Shown here: one piece after another, positions 41,521 to 52,172 of the stretch
Position numbering within the stretch: the first letter of the stretch is position 1
Layout of the letters: every line of letters begins with the position of its first letter
Source of the DNA: an uncultured Muribaculaceae bacterium
GTDB lineage: Bacteria > Bacteroidota > Bacteroidia > Bacteroidales > Muribaculaceae
Assembly: GCA_944321705.1 (NCBI GenBank)
Contig: CALUMG010000007.1
Location: forward strand, 119,643 to 183,642
Reading direction: 5' to 3'
Length of the DNA: 64,000 nt
The notes under the pieces: model-generated
Told to the model about the DNA's origin: nothing
Database searches by the model: none
Seen by the model: the letters and a program-made list of their open reading frames with translations, nothing else
Translations under genes and position numbers: made by a program

Positions 41521-41528
41521 TAACTTTG
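41521..41528 (+). promoter_or_regulatory. -7 box of uvrB
   Basis: TAACTTTG matches TAnnTTTG, 20 bases before the ATG, implying a very short leader. No exact -33 TTTG. The rest of 41323-41520 is AT-rich with nothing recognised, and no LexA-like site is seen. Confidence 0.6.
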
Positions 41529-41548
41529 TATTTTGAAAAAAATTTTTT

Positions 41549-43648
41549 ATGGATTTCAAACTTCATTCCGATTATCAACCAACAGGCGACCAGCCGAATG
41601 CCATAAACGAATTGTCGGAAGGGGTCTTGAACGGGACACCCTACCAGACCCTACTCGGGGTTACTGGTTCGGGAAAGACATTTACCATGGCCAATGTCAT
41701 CGAACGAGTCAAACGTCCCACCCTTGTACTATCTCACAACAAAACACTTGCCGCACAATTATACTCAGAATTCAAATCCTTTTTCCCGGAAAATTCAGTG
41801 CACTATTTTGTATCTTATTACGATTATTATCAACCTGAAGCCTATATTCCGGCAACCGACAAATACATTGAAAAAGATTTGATGATTAACGACGAAATCG
41901 ACCGCCTACGGCTCGCCACGACAACCGCATTGCTCTCAGGTCGTCGAGACATCATTGTGGTTTCATCTGTTTCATGCCTTTATGGAATGGGCAATCCGGA
42001 TGATTTCGGAGAAAACATAATTCATATTGCCTGTGGTATGAACATTGGCCGCGACCAATTCCTTCGCACTCTTGTATCTGCATTGTATTCTCGCAACGAA
42101 GTGAGCCTTGAACGCGGAACTTTTCGAGTAAAAGGGGACACCGTCGACATTTATCTCGCATACGAGGAAATAATGATACGTGTTTTATTCTGGGGCAATG
42201 AAATAGAATCTATCCAGATTCTTGATACCGTCTCGCAGCTTCCACAAGAATCAGTGCAAGAATTCAAAATATTCCCAGCCAACATATTCGTGACATCAAA
42301 AGCAAGAATGGCCCAAGCCTTAGCTCAAATAGAACTCGACTTAGGAACCGAAGTTGGGATGTTCTACAAAGAAGGGAAACTTGCAGAAGCCAAACGCCTC
42401 AAAGAGCGTGTCACCTACGATGTGGAAATGATAAGGGAATTGGGATATTGCAGCGGAATAGAAAATTACTCAAGATACTTTGACGGCCGCAATCCCGGTG
42501 CTCGTCCATTCTGCTTGTTAGATTACTTTCCAAAAGATTTTCTTACCATTATAGATGAAAGCCATGTGACAATTGCCCAAATCAGGGCAATGTATGGAGG
42601 AGACCAGTCTCGTAAGGCTAATTTGATAAACTACGGATTCCGATTGCAAGCCGCAGCCGACAACAGGCCATTGCGCTTTGAGGAATTTGAAGCCATGACA
42701 CATCAAACAATATATGTCAGCGCGACACCCAACGACTATGAACTTGAAAAATGCGAAGGTGTTGTCACAGAACAAATCATAAGGCCAACCGGCTTGCTCG
42801 ACCCTGTCATTTCTGTCCGTCCTTCAAAAGGTCAAATTGATGACTTGATAGAAGAAATACAGGCTCGAATTGAAAATCATGAACGCACACTTGTCGCTAC
42901 GCTCACAAAACGTATGGCTGAGGAACTCGCAGCATATCTTGCCAAGCTCGACATTAATTGTGCTTACATGCACTCTGATGTTGAAACCATGGACCGAATA
43001 CAAATACTAGATGACCTACGAGCAGGAAATATAGATGTGCTAATAGGAGTAAACTTGCTGCGTGAAGGCCTTGATCTTCCCGAGGTCTCTTTAATGGCAA
43101 TAATCGATGCCGATAAAGAAGGATTTCTACGTTCCCACCGCTCATTGACTCAGATGGCCGGACGTGCCGCAAGGAATCTTAACGGACTTGTAATCATGTA
43201 TGCCGACAAGATAACCGAATCAATGCAGCGAACGATAGATGAAACGGAACGACGACGCAGTGCGCAATTGAAGTACAACGAAGAACATGGAATAACACCC
43301 AAAGCTATCATAAAGGCTCGTAATTTGATAATCGGCAAAGAAGTCGATGAAATTGACATAGATGCTGAAAACAGAGTCAAAAACAGCAAGGCGAAAAAAT
43401 ATGAATACAAATCGGCAAAACCGCTCCCTGAGCAAATCAGAAGACAATGTGAAGCTGAATTTTCGCCCGAAACCAACATTGCAGCCGATCCTGTGATAAA
43501 ATACATGAGTAAAACCGACATGCAAAATGCCATAGAACGCTTGCGTGCCGACATGATAGAAGCAGCCAAGAAAATGGACTTTATCGAAGCTGCCCAATTG
43601 AGAGACCAATTACTTGCTATGGAAGCAAAAATGAACGAAAACAAATAA
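41549..43648 (+). CDS. uvrB: Excinuclease ABC subunit B
   Basis: 699 residues, slightly longer than the usual 660-680. Walker A is GVTGSGKT at residues 37-44. The beta-hairpin YYDYYQPEAYIP, the DESH box and helicase motifs (GVNLLREGLDLPEV, QMAGRAARN) are present. A C-terminal UVR coiled coil (AIERLRADMIEAAKKMDFIE) binds UvrC. It works with UvrA and UvrC in nucleotide excision repair; those genes are not here. ygiQ follows after 42 bases, probably in one transcript. Confidence 0.97.
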   Translation: MDFKLHSDYQPTGDQPNAINELSEGVLNGTPYQTLLGVTGSGKTFTMANVIERVKRPTLVLSHNKTLAAQLYSEFKSFFPENSVHYFVSYYDYYQPEAYIPATDKYIEKDLMINDEIDRLRLATTTALLSGRRDIIVVSSVSCLYGMGNPDDFGENIIHIACGMNIGRDQFLRTLVSALYSRNEVSLERGTFRVKGDTVDIYLAYEEIMIRVLFWGNEIESIQILDTVSQLPQESVQEFKIFPANIFVTSKARMAQALAQIELDLGTEVGMFYKEGKLAEAKRLKERVTYDVEMIRELGYCSGIENYSRYFDGRNPGARPFCLLDYFPKDFLTIIDESHVTIAQIRAMYGGDQSRKANLINYGFRLQAAADNRPLRFEEFEAMTHQTIYVSATPNDYELEKCEGVVTEQIIRPTGLLDPVISVRPSKGQIDDLIEEIQARIENHERTLVATLTKRMAEELAAYLAKLDINCAYMHSDVETMDRIQILDDLRAGNIDVLIGVNLLREGLDLPEVSLMAIIDADKEGFLRSHRSLTQMAGRAARNLNGLVIMYADKITESMQRTIDETERRRSAQLKYNEEHGITPKAIIKARNLIIGKEVDEIDIDAENRVKNSKAKKYEYKSAKPLPEQIRRQCEAEFSPETNIAADPVIKYMSKTDMQNAIERLRADMIEAAKKMDFIEAAQLRDQLLAMEAKMNENK

Positions 43649-43690
43649 CACCAACCTCTTATACAGGGGTTCTACAAACTAAATTATACG

Positions 43691-45610
43691 ATGGCTCATT
43701 CCAATGACAATAATGTAATGCACTCAATCCCATTGCAATGGTTGCCGACTTCAAAAAAAGAGGTGGACCATCTTGGATGGGATTACATAGATGTCATAAT
43801 CTTTTCGGGAGATGCCTATATCGACCATCCTTCGATGGGTGCAGCCGTAATAGGACGTGTGCTCGAAGCAAACGGATATCATGTGGCTATTGTCCCCCAA
43901 CCCAATTGGAGAGATGACTTGCGCGACTTCAAAAAACTTGGGAAACCGCGTCTTTTTTTCGGGATTTCGGCAGGAGCAATGGATTCAATGGTAAATCACT
44001 ATACGGCCAATCGTCGCAAACGAAGCGATGATGCATATTCTCCCAATGGTAAAGCCGGATTTAGACCAGATTACCCGACAATCGTATATTCGCGAATATT
44101 GCATGAATTATATCCCGATGTACCTATCGTGGCAGGTGGTATTGAAGCCTCTTTGAGACGATTGGCTCATTACGACTATTGGCAAGACAAATTAATGCCG
44201 TCAATCCTTGTAAACAGCAATGTGGACTTGCTCATATACGGCATGGGAGAAAAACCTATAATTGAAATTGCCAATGCCATTTCCAAAGGGAATAATATAA
44301 AAGACCTTGATTCAATCAATCAAACGGCCATCCTTTTACCCAAGGAAAACATGCCCGACTCCAACGAGAGCAACGAACATATAATACTACATTCCTATGA
44401 ATCGGCACTCGCCAATAAGCGTTTACATGCCGAAAATTTCAAACACATAGAAATTGAATCTAACCGCTTTCACGGGAGGGACATCTGGCAACCAACAGGA
44501 AATTCAGTAATAAAAGTAAACAGGATGAATCCACCAATGGCCGAAAATGAAATTGATGCATCATTTGATTTGCCATATACAAGACTGCCACATCCTCGAT
44601 ACAAAGGGAAAAGGATTCCTGCTTATGAAATGATCAGGCATTCGGTGAATCTGCACCGAGGATGTTTCGGTGGATGTGCATTCTGCACAATTTCGGCACA
44701 CCAAGGAAAATTCATAGCTTCACGCAGCAAAAAATCAATCTTAAAAGAAGTCGAAGCCATCACAAAAATGGAAGACTTCAAAGGCTACATTTCAGACCTT
44801 GGCGGGCCATCTGCCAATATGTATAAAATGTCGGGGAAAAATCTTGACTTGTGCCATAAATGCATCAGGCCATCTTGTTTGCATCCCTCTCCATGTCCGA
44901 ATCTAAACAATGACCACAAACAACTTCTCGACATATATCATGCCGTAGACGCAATGGCGGCAATAAAAAAATCTTTTATCGGAAGTGGTGTGAGATATGA
45001 CCTGTCTATGCATCAGAATCAAAACCCGGAAATAAACAAGACAAATAAACGGTACAACGAAGAATTAATCAGAAACCATGTATCGGGCAGGCTGAAAGTT
45101 GCCCCCGAACACACTTCCGATTCTGTCTTAAAATTGATGAGGAAACCTTCTTTTAGCTTGTTTGAAAAATTTAAGAACATATTTGACGAGTTGAATGAAC
45201 ATGAAAACCTCAATCAGCAACTAATCCCATATTTCATTTCATCACATCCCGGATGCCATGAAACAGACATGGCTGAACTCGCAATAAAAACAAAAAACTT
45301 GAATTTCCATCTCGAACAAGTTCAAGATTTTACACCGACCCCTATGACCGTGGCAACTGAAATGTACTACACCGGCCTCAACCCTTACACACTTGAACCC
45401 GTGTATACTGCCACGACTCCTGAGGAAAAACTCGCGCAACGCAAATACTTTTTCTGGTACAAATCTGAGTATCGTGATGAAATATACCGGTCGCTTATCC
45501 GTTTAGGACGTAGAGACCTTATTTCGGCATTATTCGGACAACGGCACAATTCATTCAATGAACAACAAAAAAGAAACAAATCAATTCAAAAACGAAAAAA
45601 CAACAAATAA
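43691..45610 (+). CDS. YgiQ family radical SAM protein
   Basis: 639 residues. The N-terminal cobalamin-binding-like region (residues 20-170) is followed by the radical SAM cluster C325, C329, C332 in HRGCFGGCAFCTIS. A further group of cysteines (LCHKCIRPSCLHPSPC) follows, as in the family. The C-terminus is strongly basic. YgiQ proteins are conserved but their substrate is not known. Confidence 0.92.
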   Translation: MAHSNDNNVMHSIPLQWLPTSKKEVDHLGWDYIDVIIFSGDAYIDHPSMGAAVIGRVLEANGYHVAIVPQPNWRDDLRDFKKLGKPRLFFGISAGAMDSMVNHYTANRRKRSDDAYSPNGKAGFRPDYPTIVYSRILHELYPDVPIVAGGIEASLRRLAHYDYWQDKLMPSILVNSNVDLLIYGMGEKPIIEIANAISKGNNIKDLDSINQTAILLPKENMPDSNESNEHIILHSYESALANKRLHAENFKHIEIESNRFHGRDIWQPTGNSVIKVNRMNPPMAENEIDASFDLPYTRLPHPRYKGKRIPAYEMIRHSVNLHRGCFGGCAFCTISAHQGKFIASRSKKSILKEVEAITKMEDFKGYISDLGGPSANMYKMSGKNLDLCHKCIRPSCLHPSPCPNLNNDHKQLLDIYHAVDAMAAIKKSFIGSGVRYDLSMHQNQNPEINKTNKRYNEELIRNHVSGRLKVAPEHTSDSVLKLMRKPSFSLFEKFKNIFDELNEHENLNQQLIPYFISSHPGCHETDMAELAIKTKNLNFHLEQVQDFTPTPMTVATEMYYTGLNPYTLEPVYTATTPEEKLAQRKYFFWYKSEYRDEIYRSLIRLGRRDLISALFGQRHNSFNEQQKRNKSIQKRKNNK

Positions 45611-45638
45611 CTAAATATTAATCTAACTAATTATATTT

Positions 45639-47762
45639 ATGAACATTACAAAAATCATGGCATCACTACTTTTGCTTCCGGGCATCGCAGCATGTACATC
45701 TCAATCGAGCCAAGAGCAAGCAGGGATCATAGAACGTCCTGAAGTGACCATAGAAAACGGCAAATTCACAGCCGAAGTCTTGTCAGCATTAGGCAAAGTT
45801 TCTTCTCCGGTTGTATCCCCCGATGGCAAAACAGTTCTTTACAGCGTGACATTTGAAAGCGTAAAGCAAAATTCATCAAATGCTGAATTATGGACAATGG
45901 GTATTGATGGTTCCAATCCAACAAGAATCACCGTATCCCCAAAATCCGAACTTAACGCTACTTGGATTGAAGGAGGCAAAAAAATAGCATTCCTTTATCC
46001 TGAAAATGGGAAAATGCAAATTTTCACCATGGATGCCGATGGCAAGAATAGGAAATGTGTGTCTAATGTAGAAAATGGAATTGACGGGTTCTTGTTTTCT
46101 CCCGATGAATCCAAGATTTTGTTCATTTCTCAAGTCAAATGGGCTAAAAGCGTAACAGACCAATATCCCGATCTTGATAAAGCAAATTGCCACATAGTGG
46201 ACGACCTCATGTACAAGCATTGGGACGAATGGGTAAAAACAATACCCCATCCTTTCATCGCTGATTTCAATGGTGAAACATTGACAAATGCAATAGACAT
46301 AATGGAAAATGAGCCATATGAATCTCCAATGAAACCTTTTGGCGGCATTGAATCATTCACATGGGCTCCCGACAGCAAAAGCGTGGTTTACGTCAGTCGC
46401 AAAAAAACAGGATTGGAATACTCGATTTCAACCAATTCCGACTTATACTGCTATGACTTGAACACAAAAGAGACCAAAAACCTTACAGAAGGAATGATGG
46501 GATACGATACAAATCCCATATTCTCAAAGTCGGGTAGCCACATAGCATGGTTGTCGATGGAACACGACGGATATGAAAGCGATAAAAACCGCATTTTCAT
46601 ATTAGACTTGAATTCTGGAAAGAAAACCGACCTCACTGCAAATTGGGACTACGCGGCAAGCGCCATTGCTTGGTCTACCGATGAAAAGTCAATACTTTTC
46701 ACCGCACCGTATCAAGGAACCATCCCTATGTTTAAAGTGGATGTGGCAACTCAAAAAATCGACACCATAGCTTCTGGTCAATACGATTATGATGCTATCG
46801 TTCCGGTAGACGGAAATACAATTCTTACGTTGCGCCATTCAATGAATGAACCTAATGAGATTTATGCAATCGCACAAAACGGTTCAATCAACCAGTTGAC
46901 AAAAGTAAATGATGAAATACTTTCCCAACTCACACCCATTAAAATTGAAAAGAGACTCATTCCTACCACCGACGGCAAAGAAATGACAACTTGGGTGTTA
47001 TTCCCACCAGAATTTGACCCTGCAAAAAAATATCCGGCAATCCTTTATTGCCAAGGTGGCCCACAAAGTCCCGTAAGTCAATTTTGGTCTTCACGCTGGA
47101 ATCTGCGATTGATGGCATCCATGGGATACATAGTAATTGCGCCCAACCGTCGCGGTCTTCCTGGATTCGGAACCGAATGGAATGCACAAATATCAGGCGA
47201 TTACGGCGGCCAAAACATGAAAGATTATCTAAGTGCCGTAGATTACATGAAAAAAGAACCATATGTTGATGGAGAACATATCGGAGCCGTTGGTGCAAGC
47301 TATGGCGGGTTCTCTATTTACTGGCTTGCCGGCCATCACGACCATCGTTTTGCTGCACTCATAGCCCATGCCGGAATATTCAATATGGAAGCCCAATATC
47401 TTGAGACCGAAGAAATGTGGTTTGCAAATTGGGATATGGGTGGTGCACCTTGGGAGAAAAACAACAAAATTGCTCAAGGCACGTTTGCCACATCTCCACA
47501 CAAATTCATCCAAAACTGGGATACTCCTATACTTGTCACTGTTGGGGAAAAAGATTACCGCATCCTTGCATCTCAAGGAATGATGGCATTCAATGCAGCA
47601 AAATTGCGTGGCATCCCAACTCGAATGCTTGTATTCCCTGACGAAAACCATTGGATTTTGAAGCCTCAAAACGCCATGTTGTGGCAACGAGAATTCTTTA
47701 ACTGGCTCGATCGCTGGTTGAAGCCCGACAGTGAAGCAGCAAAAGCCAATGCGCAAAATTAA
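45639..47762 (+). CDS. S9 family prolyl oligopeptidase, secreted
   Basis: 707 residues with a lipoprotein signal (GIAAC, cysteine near residue 19). A beta-propeller of WD40-like repeats (SPVVSPDGKTVLYS, FSPDESKILFIS, WSTDEKSILFTA) covers about 50-430. The alpha/beta hydrolase carries the triad S554 (GASYGGFS), D639 (GEKDYRI) and H671 (DENHWIL). It resembles acylaminoacyl/dipeptidyl peptidases that trim peptides in the periplasm; close kin include P. gingivalis DPP5-like enzymes. A terminator follows. Confidence 0.92.
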   Translation: MNITKIMASLLLLPGIAACTSQSSQEQAGIIERPEVTIENGKFTAEVLSALGKVSSPVVSPDGKTVLYSVTFESVKQNSSNAELWTMGIDGSNPTRITVSPKSELNATWIEGGKKIAFLYPENGKMQIFTMDADGKNRKCVSNVENGIDGFLFSPDESKILFISQVKWAKSVTDQYPDLDKANCHIVDDLMYKHWDEWVKTIPHPFIADFNGETLTNAIDIMENEPYESPMKPFGGIESFTWAPDSKSVVYVSRKKTGLEYSISTNSDLYCYDLNTKETKNLTEGMMGYDTNPIFSKSGSHIAWLSMEHDGYESDKNRIFILDLNSGKKTDLTANWDYAASAIAWSTDEKSILFTAPYQGTIPMFKVDVATQKIDTIASGQYDYDAIVPVDGNTILTLRHSMNEPNEIYAIAQNGSINQLTKVNDEILSQLTPIKIEKRLIPTTDGKEMTTWVLFPPEFDPAKKYPAILYCQGGPQSPVSQFWSSRWNLRLMASMGYIVIAPNRRGLPGFGTEWNAQISGDYGGQNMKDYLSAVDYMKKEPYVDGEHIGAVGASYGGFSIYWLAGHHDHRFAALIAHAGIFNMEAQYLETEEMWFANWDMGGAPWEKNNKIAQGTFATSPHKFIQNWDTPILVTVGEKDYRILASQGMMAFNAAKLRGIPTRMLVFPDENHWILKPQNAMLWQREFFNWLDRWLKPDSEAAKANAQN

Positions 47763-47788
47763 AAGATAACCAAATAATTTTCTAAAAC

Positions 47789-47826
47789 CGAAACCCGATA
47801 CATTTAATAAATGTCGTCGGGTTTCG
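47789..47826 (+). terminator. Terminator after the S9 peptidase gene
   Basis: CGAAACCCGA pairs with TCGGGTTTCG over an 18-base loop, followed by CTATTTTT. Confidence 0.82.
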
Positions 47827-47869
47827 CTATTTTTAGCTATCCTTTCCCTTTTCATTGCACCTTTATTGT

Positions 47870-47877
47870 TACTTTTG
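47870..47877 (+). promoter_or_regulatory. -7 box for menD
   Basis: TACTTTTG matches TAnnTTTG, 17 bases before the ATG. No convincing -33 element. Confidence 0.45.
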
Positions 47878-47894
47878 TGTAAAAGTTATTGTAA

Positions 47895-49610
47895 ATGAAA
47901 ATATCTCAATCCAACTTTTCCGATTCTATTTCAATATACAAGCAATGTCAATATCTGACCGATATATTAATAGCCAATAATGTAAAATATGCAGTACTGT
48001 CTCCTGGCTCGCGCAATGCTCCGTTAATAATTAACTTTGCTCGCGAGCCACGCATCAAGTCTTGGATAATAGTCGATGAACGAAGTGCCGCATTTGCAGC
48101 CATAGGCATAGCACAATATACCGACAGCCCGGTTGCATTAATATGCACATCGGGATCGGCTGTGCTTAATTATGCTCCAGCCATTTCTGAAGCATATTAT
48201 AGGAATATTCCTATAATAGTTATTTCGGCAGATCGTCCCGAAGAATGGATTGACCAGAACGATAGCCAGACAATAAGGCAACACGGCATATTGTCCAACA
48301 TAGTAAAACAAAGCTATAGCCTGCCGACCCGATGTGACGATGCCACAAGCAGCTGGTATGCCGACCGTTTGATAAACGATGCCATAATATCGGCAACCTC
48401 TTCACCCAAAGGCCCCGTGCATATAAACATGCCGTTCCGTGATTCGTTATGTGTCACAACTACAAAGAAAAACATCAACACTCGAATAATCGAACACCCT
48501 GACATAAAGCGAAATCTCGATGAAAATTTCATGAGATCGCTCGCCGACGAAATCGCTACTGCCGAGAAAGTGATGATAGTTGCAGGTTTTGGTCCTCAAT
48601 CCACTAAACTCAACACGGCTCTAAGTAATCTCGCAAGCCATAAAAACATAGTCGTATTGACCGAAACCATTTCCAACCTACATGACAAACAATTCATAAA
48701 CACAGTTGACCGCATATTGAGTTGCATGCATCGGGAAGACGCACAAGAATATGTACCACAACTGCTCATAACTTTCGGAGGCTCATTTGTTTCAAAAGTA
48801 TTAAAGAAATTTTTACGCAAATACCCTTCAATGCAAGAATGGAGAATTGGCATTGAATACAATACGATTGACACCTTGCAACATTTGACAAGAAGGATAG
48901 ACATCGAGCCTGCACAATTCTTTAGTTCTTTAGATCTTTCGATGGGAAGAAACTGTGACACCACTTTCTCCTATTCAGAGAAATGGCACGACCTTGCCAC
49001 TCAGGCTATATCTTGGCACAACAAATTCACCGACTCCATACCTTGGTGCGATTTGAAAGCATTTTCCATATTCATGCCGATGATACCCGATAAATATATT
49101 CTACACCTATCTAATGGAACAAGCATCCGATATGCCCAATTGTTTGGAACAAGACATGGAATGAAATGTTTCGGCAACCGAGGTGTCTCCGGAATAGACG
49201 GCTCCACATCGACAGCTCTTGGCACATCACTGGTTGCCACCGATTTCACGTCTCTTCTTGTTACAGGCGACATGAGTTTCAGTTATGACATAAACGGTTT
49301 AACTTCTCAATACAATTCAAATAGATTCAAAATCATAGTAATGAATAACCAAGGCGGAAACATATTCCGATTCATAAACGGGCCATCCGACCTGCCTGAG
49401 CTTGAAAAGTACTTCGAAGTACAAAGGGCAATCCCCGTGAAAGATTACGCTAAAGCATTTGGGTTCGACTATTTTGAAGCCGATGATGAAACTTCATTAA
49501 AATCTGTGTTGCCCTGTTTCTTCGCTTCCAAGACGCAATCGATCCTTGCAATATGCACCCCACCCGACACCAACGCGAAAGTATTGCGAAGTTACTTCAG
49601 GATGCAATAA
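47895..49610 (+). CDS. menD: 2-succinyl-5-enolpyruvyl-6-hydroxy-3-cyclohexene-1-carboxylate synthase
   Basis: A 571-residue ThDP enzyme with the MenD signatures SPGSRNAPLIINFA, VDERSAAFAAIGIA, SADRPEEWIDQNDSQTIRQ, and a C-terminal ThDP motif near GDMSFSYDINGL with NNQGGNIF. It joins isochorismate and 2-oxoglutarate in menaquinone synthesis. In the phylum menD usually sits with menF and menB; here the next gene is instead the PorZ-like one, so the men cluster is split. Confidence 0.96.
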   Translation: MKISQSNFSDSISIYKQCQYLTDILIANNVKYAVLSPGSRNAPLIINFAREPRIKSWIIVDERSAAFAAIGIAQYTDSPVALICTSGSAVLNYAPAISEAYYRNIPIIVISADRPEEWIDQNDSQTIRQHGILSNIVKQSYSLPTRCDDATSSWYADRLINDAIISATSSPKGPVHINMPFRDSLCVTTTKKNINTRIIEHPDIKRNLDENFMRSLADEIATAEKVMIVAGFGPQSTKLNTALSNLASHKNIVVLTETISNLHDKQFINTVDRILSCMHREDAQEYVPQLLITFGGSFVSKVLKKFLRKYPSMQEWRIGIEYNTIDTLQHLTRRIDIEPAQFFSSLDLSMGRNCDTTFSYSEKWHDLATQAISWHNKFTDSIPWCDLKAFSIFMPMIPDKYILHLSNGTSIRYAQLFGTRHGMKCFGNRGVSGIDGSTSTALGTSLVATDFTSLLVTGDMSFSYDINGLTSQYNSNRFKIIVMNNQGGNIFRFINGPSDLPELEKYFEVQRAIPVKDYAKAFGFDYFEADDETSLKSVLPCFFASKTQSILAICTPPDTNAKVLRSYFRMQ

Positions 49611-49696
49611 GCTTATTTTCAAGACCCGCTATACAATTAAGCCGGCTTGACAACGTTTATTCTTTAGAACAAAACCTAATATTTATCAAACATTTC

Positions 49697-52093
49697 ATGG
49701 CAAAACAACTTTTTCTGTCTACAATATTCATTGTTGTCTCTTTGACATGCTTGGCTCAAGGTGCAGTAGGAGGATGGAAAATACATTCCATTTTCGGCAG
49801 TAACCCTCAAAAGATAATAGATACAGGCTCAATAGTATATTATCTTGCTAACCGTCACATGTTCAGTTACGACAAAGAAAATGAAGAAACCGAAAGTTAC
49901 TCTAAAATAAACAAACTGAACGACATATTCATAGATAACATCTTCTACAACCACGAAAAGAATTATCTCGTCATCGCATATGAGAATTCGGATATCGATG
50001 TAATCATGGCAGATGGCTCAACAGTCAACATTCCCGACATATATAATGCGAGCATTCAGAGAAAAACCATTAATGACATTACATTTGCAGGCGACAGGAT
50101 GTATGTAGCCACCGAATTTGGATATGTCGTAATAAATGACGATAAATTCGAAGTCGTATTCTCGCGTATTTTTAATGTAAATGTCATGTCGGTGACAGCG
50201 ACCGACGACTATCTGTGGCTTAACACCGACGATAGCAATAAGGGATCTCAATTATATTATTGCCAAATCGACAACCCATCCATCTCCCTCGAAAATATGG
50301 AAAAAAGCTCACTTCATGAGCGAGCAGACCTTCTCCCTGCCGAAGGAAATAGCATATACTTCACAGGCGGATGGCTTTATTATCTTGAAATAACAAATGA
50401 AGGGTCTTTAAGAATACGCAACCCCATTAATTATAGTACGCGCACCATGCAACGCACCAATGACGGATACCTGCAAATAACGAATGACGGCTCACTATTG
50501 CACTATTTCGACATGCAAGGAAAAGTCACAAAGTCAATATCCATCCCAGATGAAATGCGCGACAACTCTTACTTCGCTTCATGGAACGGAACCGACATTT
50601 GGGAACTTTCAACCAACGGTATTCGCAATGTCAAATTTGATGAAGCAGGTAGCATGACAGTACTCTCCGACTATTTCAAGCCCAATGCATCCAGTGTTGA
50701 TGAACCACAAAATGTGCTCTACAATGAAGGCAACGGGCTTATGTATGTAATGTCAAACGGGCCTTCACAAATGTTTAGCAATTATAGGGTTAATTCCAAT
50801 ATAAATACCATATCAGACGGATGGTGGAAAGACATTACGCCCGAAAGTGCGCCAACCAGCAACCCAGCTACAAATGCGGGTGTTTTGCAAGACATCTCCA
50901 GTCCTGTGTTTCATCCCGACGATGCCGACAGCTACTTTGTTGGGAGTTGGTATGAAGGTGCCTACCAGATTAAAGGTTCGGAAGTTTTTGCTAAATATGA
51001 TTGGACCAATAGTCCTATTGTTATTAATACCGACAAAGACCACCGCGATGTAGCTGCAATAAATGCATTACAATTTGATGCAGCACATAACTTGTGGATG
51101 ATTCAGGGTACGGGGATCGCAGAGAACATAAAAGCTATGGTATTGCCTTATTCCAAAATATCCAATCCTAATGTCACAGTCAACGACTGGATAATTCCAC
51201 GCATATCATTACCGTCAAGTCTCGACTTTAGGACAGTATTCCTCATATCTCCACGCAACGACATCAAAATTATTGGCGATGGTACATATAATGGCAGTTT
51301 GATATTCATCGATGACCACGGAAACCCATCTTCGGCTTCTATTAATACAAAATCATACTTTCCCGGAGACCTGTATGATCAAGACGGTCTTTCTTATGAG
51401 TGGAATCACATCTATTGCCTTACCGAAGATGTAAACGGCCAAATATGGATGGGAACAAACAATGGAGTGATTGAATTCTCTCCCGGAAACGCATTCAATC
51501 AAAATTTTACGATAAATCGCATAAAAGTACCACGAAATGATGGAACTAATTACGCCGACTACCTGCTTGACGGAGTGTCAGTAACTGCAATAGCAGTAGA
51601 TGGTGCCAACCGGAAATGGATAGGAACATCGGGCAATGGCATCTATCTTGTAAGTGATGACGGAACCGAGATACTGCAACACTTCACAACCGATAATAGT
51701 AGTCTGACAAGTGATCAAATTTACAAAATATGCTGCGACCCTAATTCCAATTCTGTATACATAGGCACTCCGGCCGGAGTAGTTGAATATTACAGCGACG
51801 CTTCTCCGGGACAAGCCGATTTAAGCGGCATATACGCTTATCCAAATCCTGTCCGCCCCGAATATACCGGCGACATTGCAATAACAGGCCTTATGGACAA
51901 CACACTTGTGAAAATTGCAGATGTCAGAGGCAATGTGATTAAATCGATACAATCAATAGGGGGGACAGCGGTTTGGGATGGCTGCAACTCAAGTGGAGAG
52001 AGAGTTAAGACCGGTGTATACTTCGTCCTTGCGTCGCAAAGCGACGACAATACAAAAAACGGAGTAGTGACCAAAATTTTGTTTATTAACTGA
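49697..52093 (+). CDS. PorZ-like beta-propeller protein, copy 1
   Basis: 798 residues from the ATG at 49697, which begins the signal peptide MAKQLFLSTIFIVVSLTCLA; the frame extends 48 codons into menD but that part overlaps. Two propellers of two-component-regulator type repeats (NDIFIDNIFYN, VNGQIWMGTNNGVIEFSPG, NRKWIGTSGNGIYLV) are followed by a C-terminal beta-sandwich (IYAYPNPVRPEYTGD, VWDGCNSSGERVKTGVYFV). The architecture and length match PorZ of the type IX secretion system, which in Porphyromonas binds A-LPS at the cell surface. A homologous gene lies at 55350-57680. A perfect palindromic terminator follows. Confidence 0.75.
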   Translation: MAKQLFLSTIFIVVSLTCLAQGAVGGWKIHSIFGSNPQKIIDTGSIVYYLANRHMFSYDKENEETESYSKINKLNDIFIDNIFYNHEKNYLVIAYENSDIDVIMADGSTVNIPDIYNASIQRKTINDITFAGDRMYVATEFGYVVINDDKFEVVFSRIFNVNVMSVTATDDYLWLNTDDSNKGSQLYYCQIDNPSISLENMEKSSLHERADLLPAEGNSIYFTGGWLYYLEITNEGSLRIRNPINYSTRTMQRTNDGYLQITNDGSLLHYFDMQGKVTKSISIPDEMRDNSYFASWNGTDIWELSTNGIRNVKFDEAGSMTVLSDYFKPNASSVDEPQNVLYNEGNGLMYVMSNGPSQMFSNYRVNSNINTISDGWWKDITPESAPTSNPATNAGVLQDISSPVFHPDDADSYFVGSWYEGAYQIKGSEVFAKYDWTNSPIVINTDKDHRDVAAINALQFDAAHNLWMIQGTGIAENIKAMVLPYSKISNPNVTVNDWIIPRISLPSSLDFRTVFLISPRNDIKIIGDGTYNGSLIFIDDHGNPSSASINTKSYFPGDLYDQDGLSYEWNHIYCLTEDVNGQIWMGTNNGVIEFSPGNAFNQNFTINRIKVPRNDGTNYADYLLDGVSVTAIAVDGANRKWIGTSGNGIYLVSDDGTEILQHFTTDNSSLTSDQIYKICCDPNSNSVYIGTPAGVVEYYSDASPGQADLSGIYAYPNPVRPEYTGDIAITGLMDNTLVKIADVRGNVIKSIQSIGGTAVWDGCNSSGERVKTGVYFVLASQSDDNTKNGVVTKILFIN

Positions 52094-52100
52094 TAAAACA

Positions 52101-52140
52101 TAACGGCATTGCATACTTTTTCATCTATGCAATGCCGTTA
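52101..52140. terminator. Bidirectional terminator between convergent genes
   Basis: TAACGGCATTGCATA and TATGCAATGCCGTTA form a perfect 15-bp stem with a 10-base loop, between the converging PorZ-like and antiporter genes. Confidence 0.8.
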
Positions 52141-52172
52141 TTATGTTCTATTTAGTCGTTTTTTAAAAGTAC

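Noticed and set aside
47229..47855. 208-codon minus-strand frame
   Set aside because: Antisense to the S9 peptidase catalytic domain, which carries an intact triad.
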